The notes under the pieces: model-generated
The model's input: the letters and a program-made list of their open reading frames with translations, nothing else
The model's database searches: none
Told to the model about the DNA's origin: nothing
NCBI GenBank assembly: GCA_921293015.1
Contig: OV121081.1
Location: 55,515,877 to 55,579,876 of the forward strand
Length of the DNA: 64,000 bases
Reading direction: 5' to 3'
DNA from: Phorcus lineatus
Lineage: Eukaryota > Mollusca > Gastropoda > Trochida > Trochidae
Made by a program: the position numbers and the translations under genes
In this document: in pieces, positions 63,901-64,000 of the stretch
How the letters are laid out: every line of letters begins with the position of its first letter
Position numbering within the stretch: the first letter of the stretch is position 1

Positions 63901-64000
63901 TTTTAAGGGGAAAGGGTTTTACCTTTCAAACACTTTATCCATGCTTAGGGCGCCATTATCTTTGAACTGTGGTTTGGAAGTGTATGATAATTGACGCTTG
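60960..64000. other. Intergenic DNA to the window end, no gene recognised
   Basis: Open frames of 60-120 codons occur (for example 61430-61687 plus and 62273-62632 minus). None resembles a known family and none forms a splice-coherent chain. Confidence 0.45.

Noticed and set aside
1..64000. CRISPR arrays, operons, bacterial promoters or ribosome binding sites
   Set aside because: The window is eukaryotic nuclear DNA with spliced genes; no prokaryotic architecture is present.

Overview
The window looks like nuclear DNA from a gastropod mollusc, most likely an abalone-like vetigastropod. It is AT-rich, with short GT-AG exons separated by introns of a few hundred bases to about 2 kb. It contains two short-interspersed-repeat tails of the kind I associate with Haliotis ('ggctgaaatattgcc...gcggcgttaaac...actcactca', near 37.46 and 37.80 kb). 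The genes are clear animal orthologues. The species call rests on memory of repeat style, not on a search.

Layout. (1) 0.36-11.6 kb, plus strand: the last 16 exons of SRRT/ARS2, the cap-binding-complex partner; its 5' third lies off the left edge. (2) 11.6-24.7 kb: gene-poor DNA full of nested transposons. It holds a 1.1-kb solo LTR with a 5-bp target duplication and a decayed hAT transposase. A 4.9-kb CACTG...CAGTG element with dense GTGTTCAA subterminal repeats splits the hAT; it carries its own spliced gene. (3) 24.75-36.7 kb, plus strand: a complete 21-exon XRCC5 (Ku80) gene of 727 codons, with a TTAA-flanked inverted-repeat element in intron 1. (4) 38.05-53.0 kb, minus strand: USPL1, the SUMO isopeptidase, with two huge exons and a predicted protein of about 2,944 residues. 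It converges on XRCC5. (5) 53.4-56.4 kb, plus strand: a RITA1-like gene (RBPJ-interacting, tubulin-associated), divergent from USPL1 across an interval with a perfect NRF-1 palindrome. (6) 56.4-64 kb: no gene recognised; it contains a long (ACT)n array, a 20-bp tandem repeat and a lone promoter-like NRF-1/YY1 cluster.

The four genes are not an operon, but three act in nuclear RNA or DNA metabolism (RNA cap complex, end joining, SUMO removal) and the fourth in Notch/RBPJ control. The strongest observations are: two minor-spliceosome (U12-type) introns, one AT-AC in SRRT and one GT-AG in XRCC5; the giant AT-hook USPL1; the duplicated tryptophan motifs in RITA1; a perfect 54-bp palindrome in an XRCC5 intron; and the gene-carrying CACTG element inserted into a hAT transposase.
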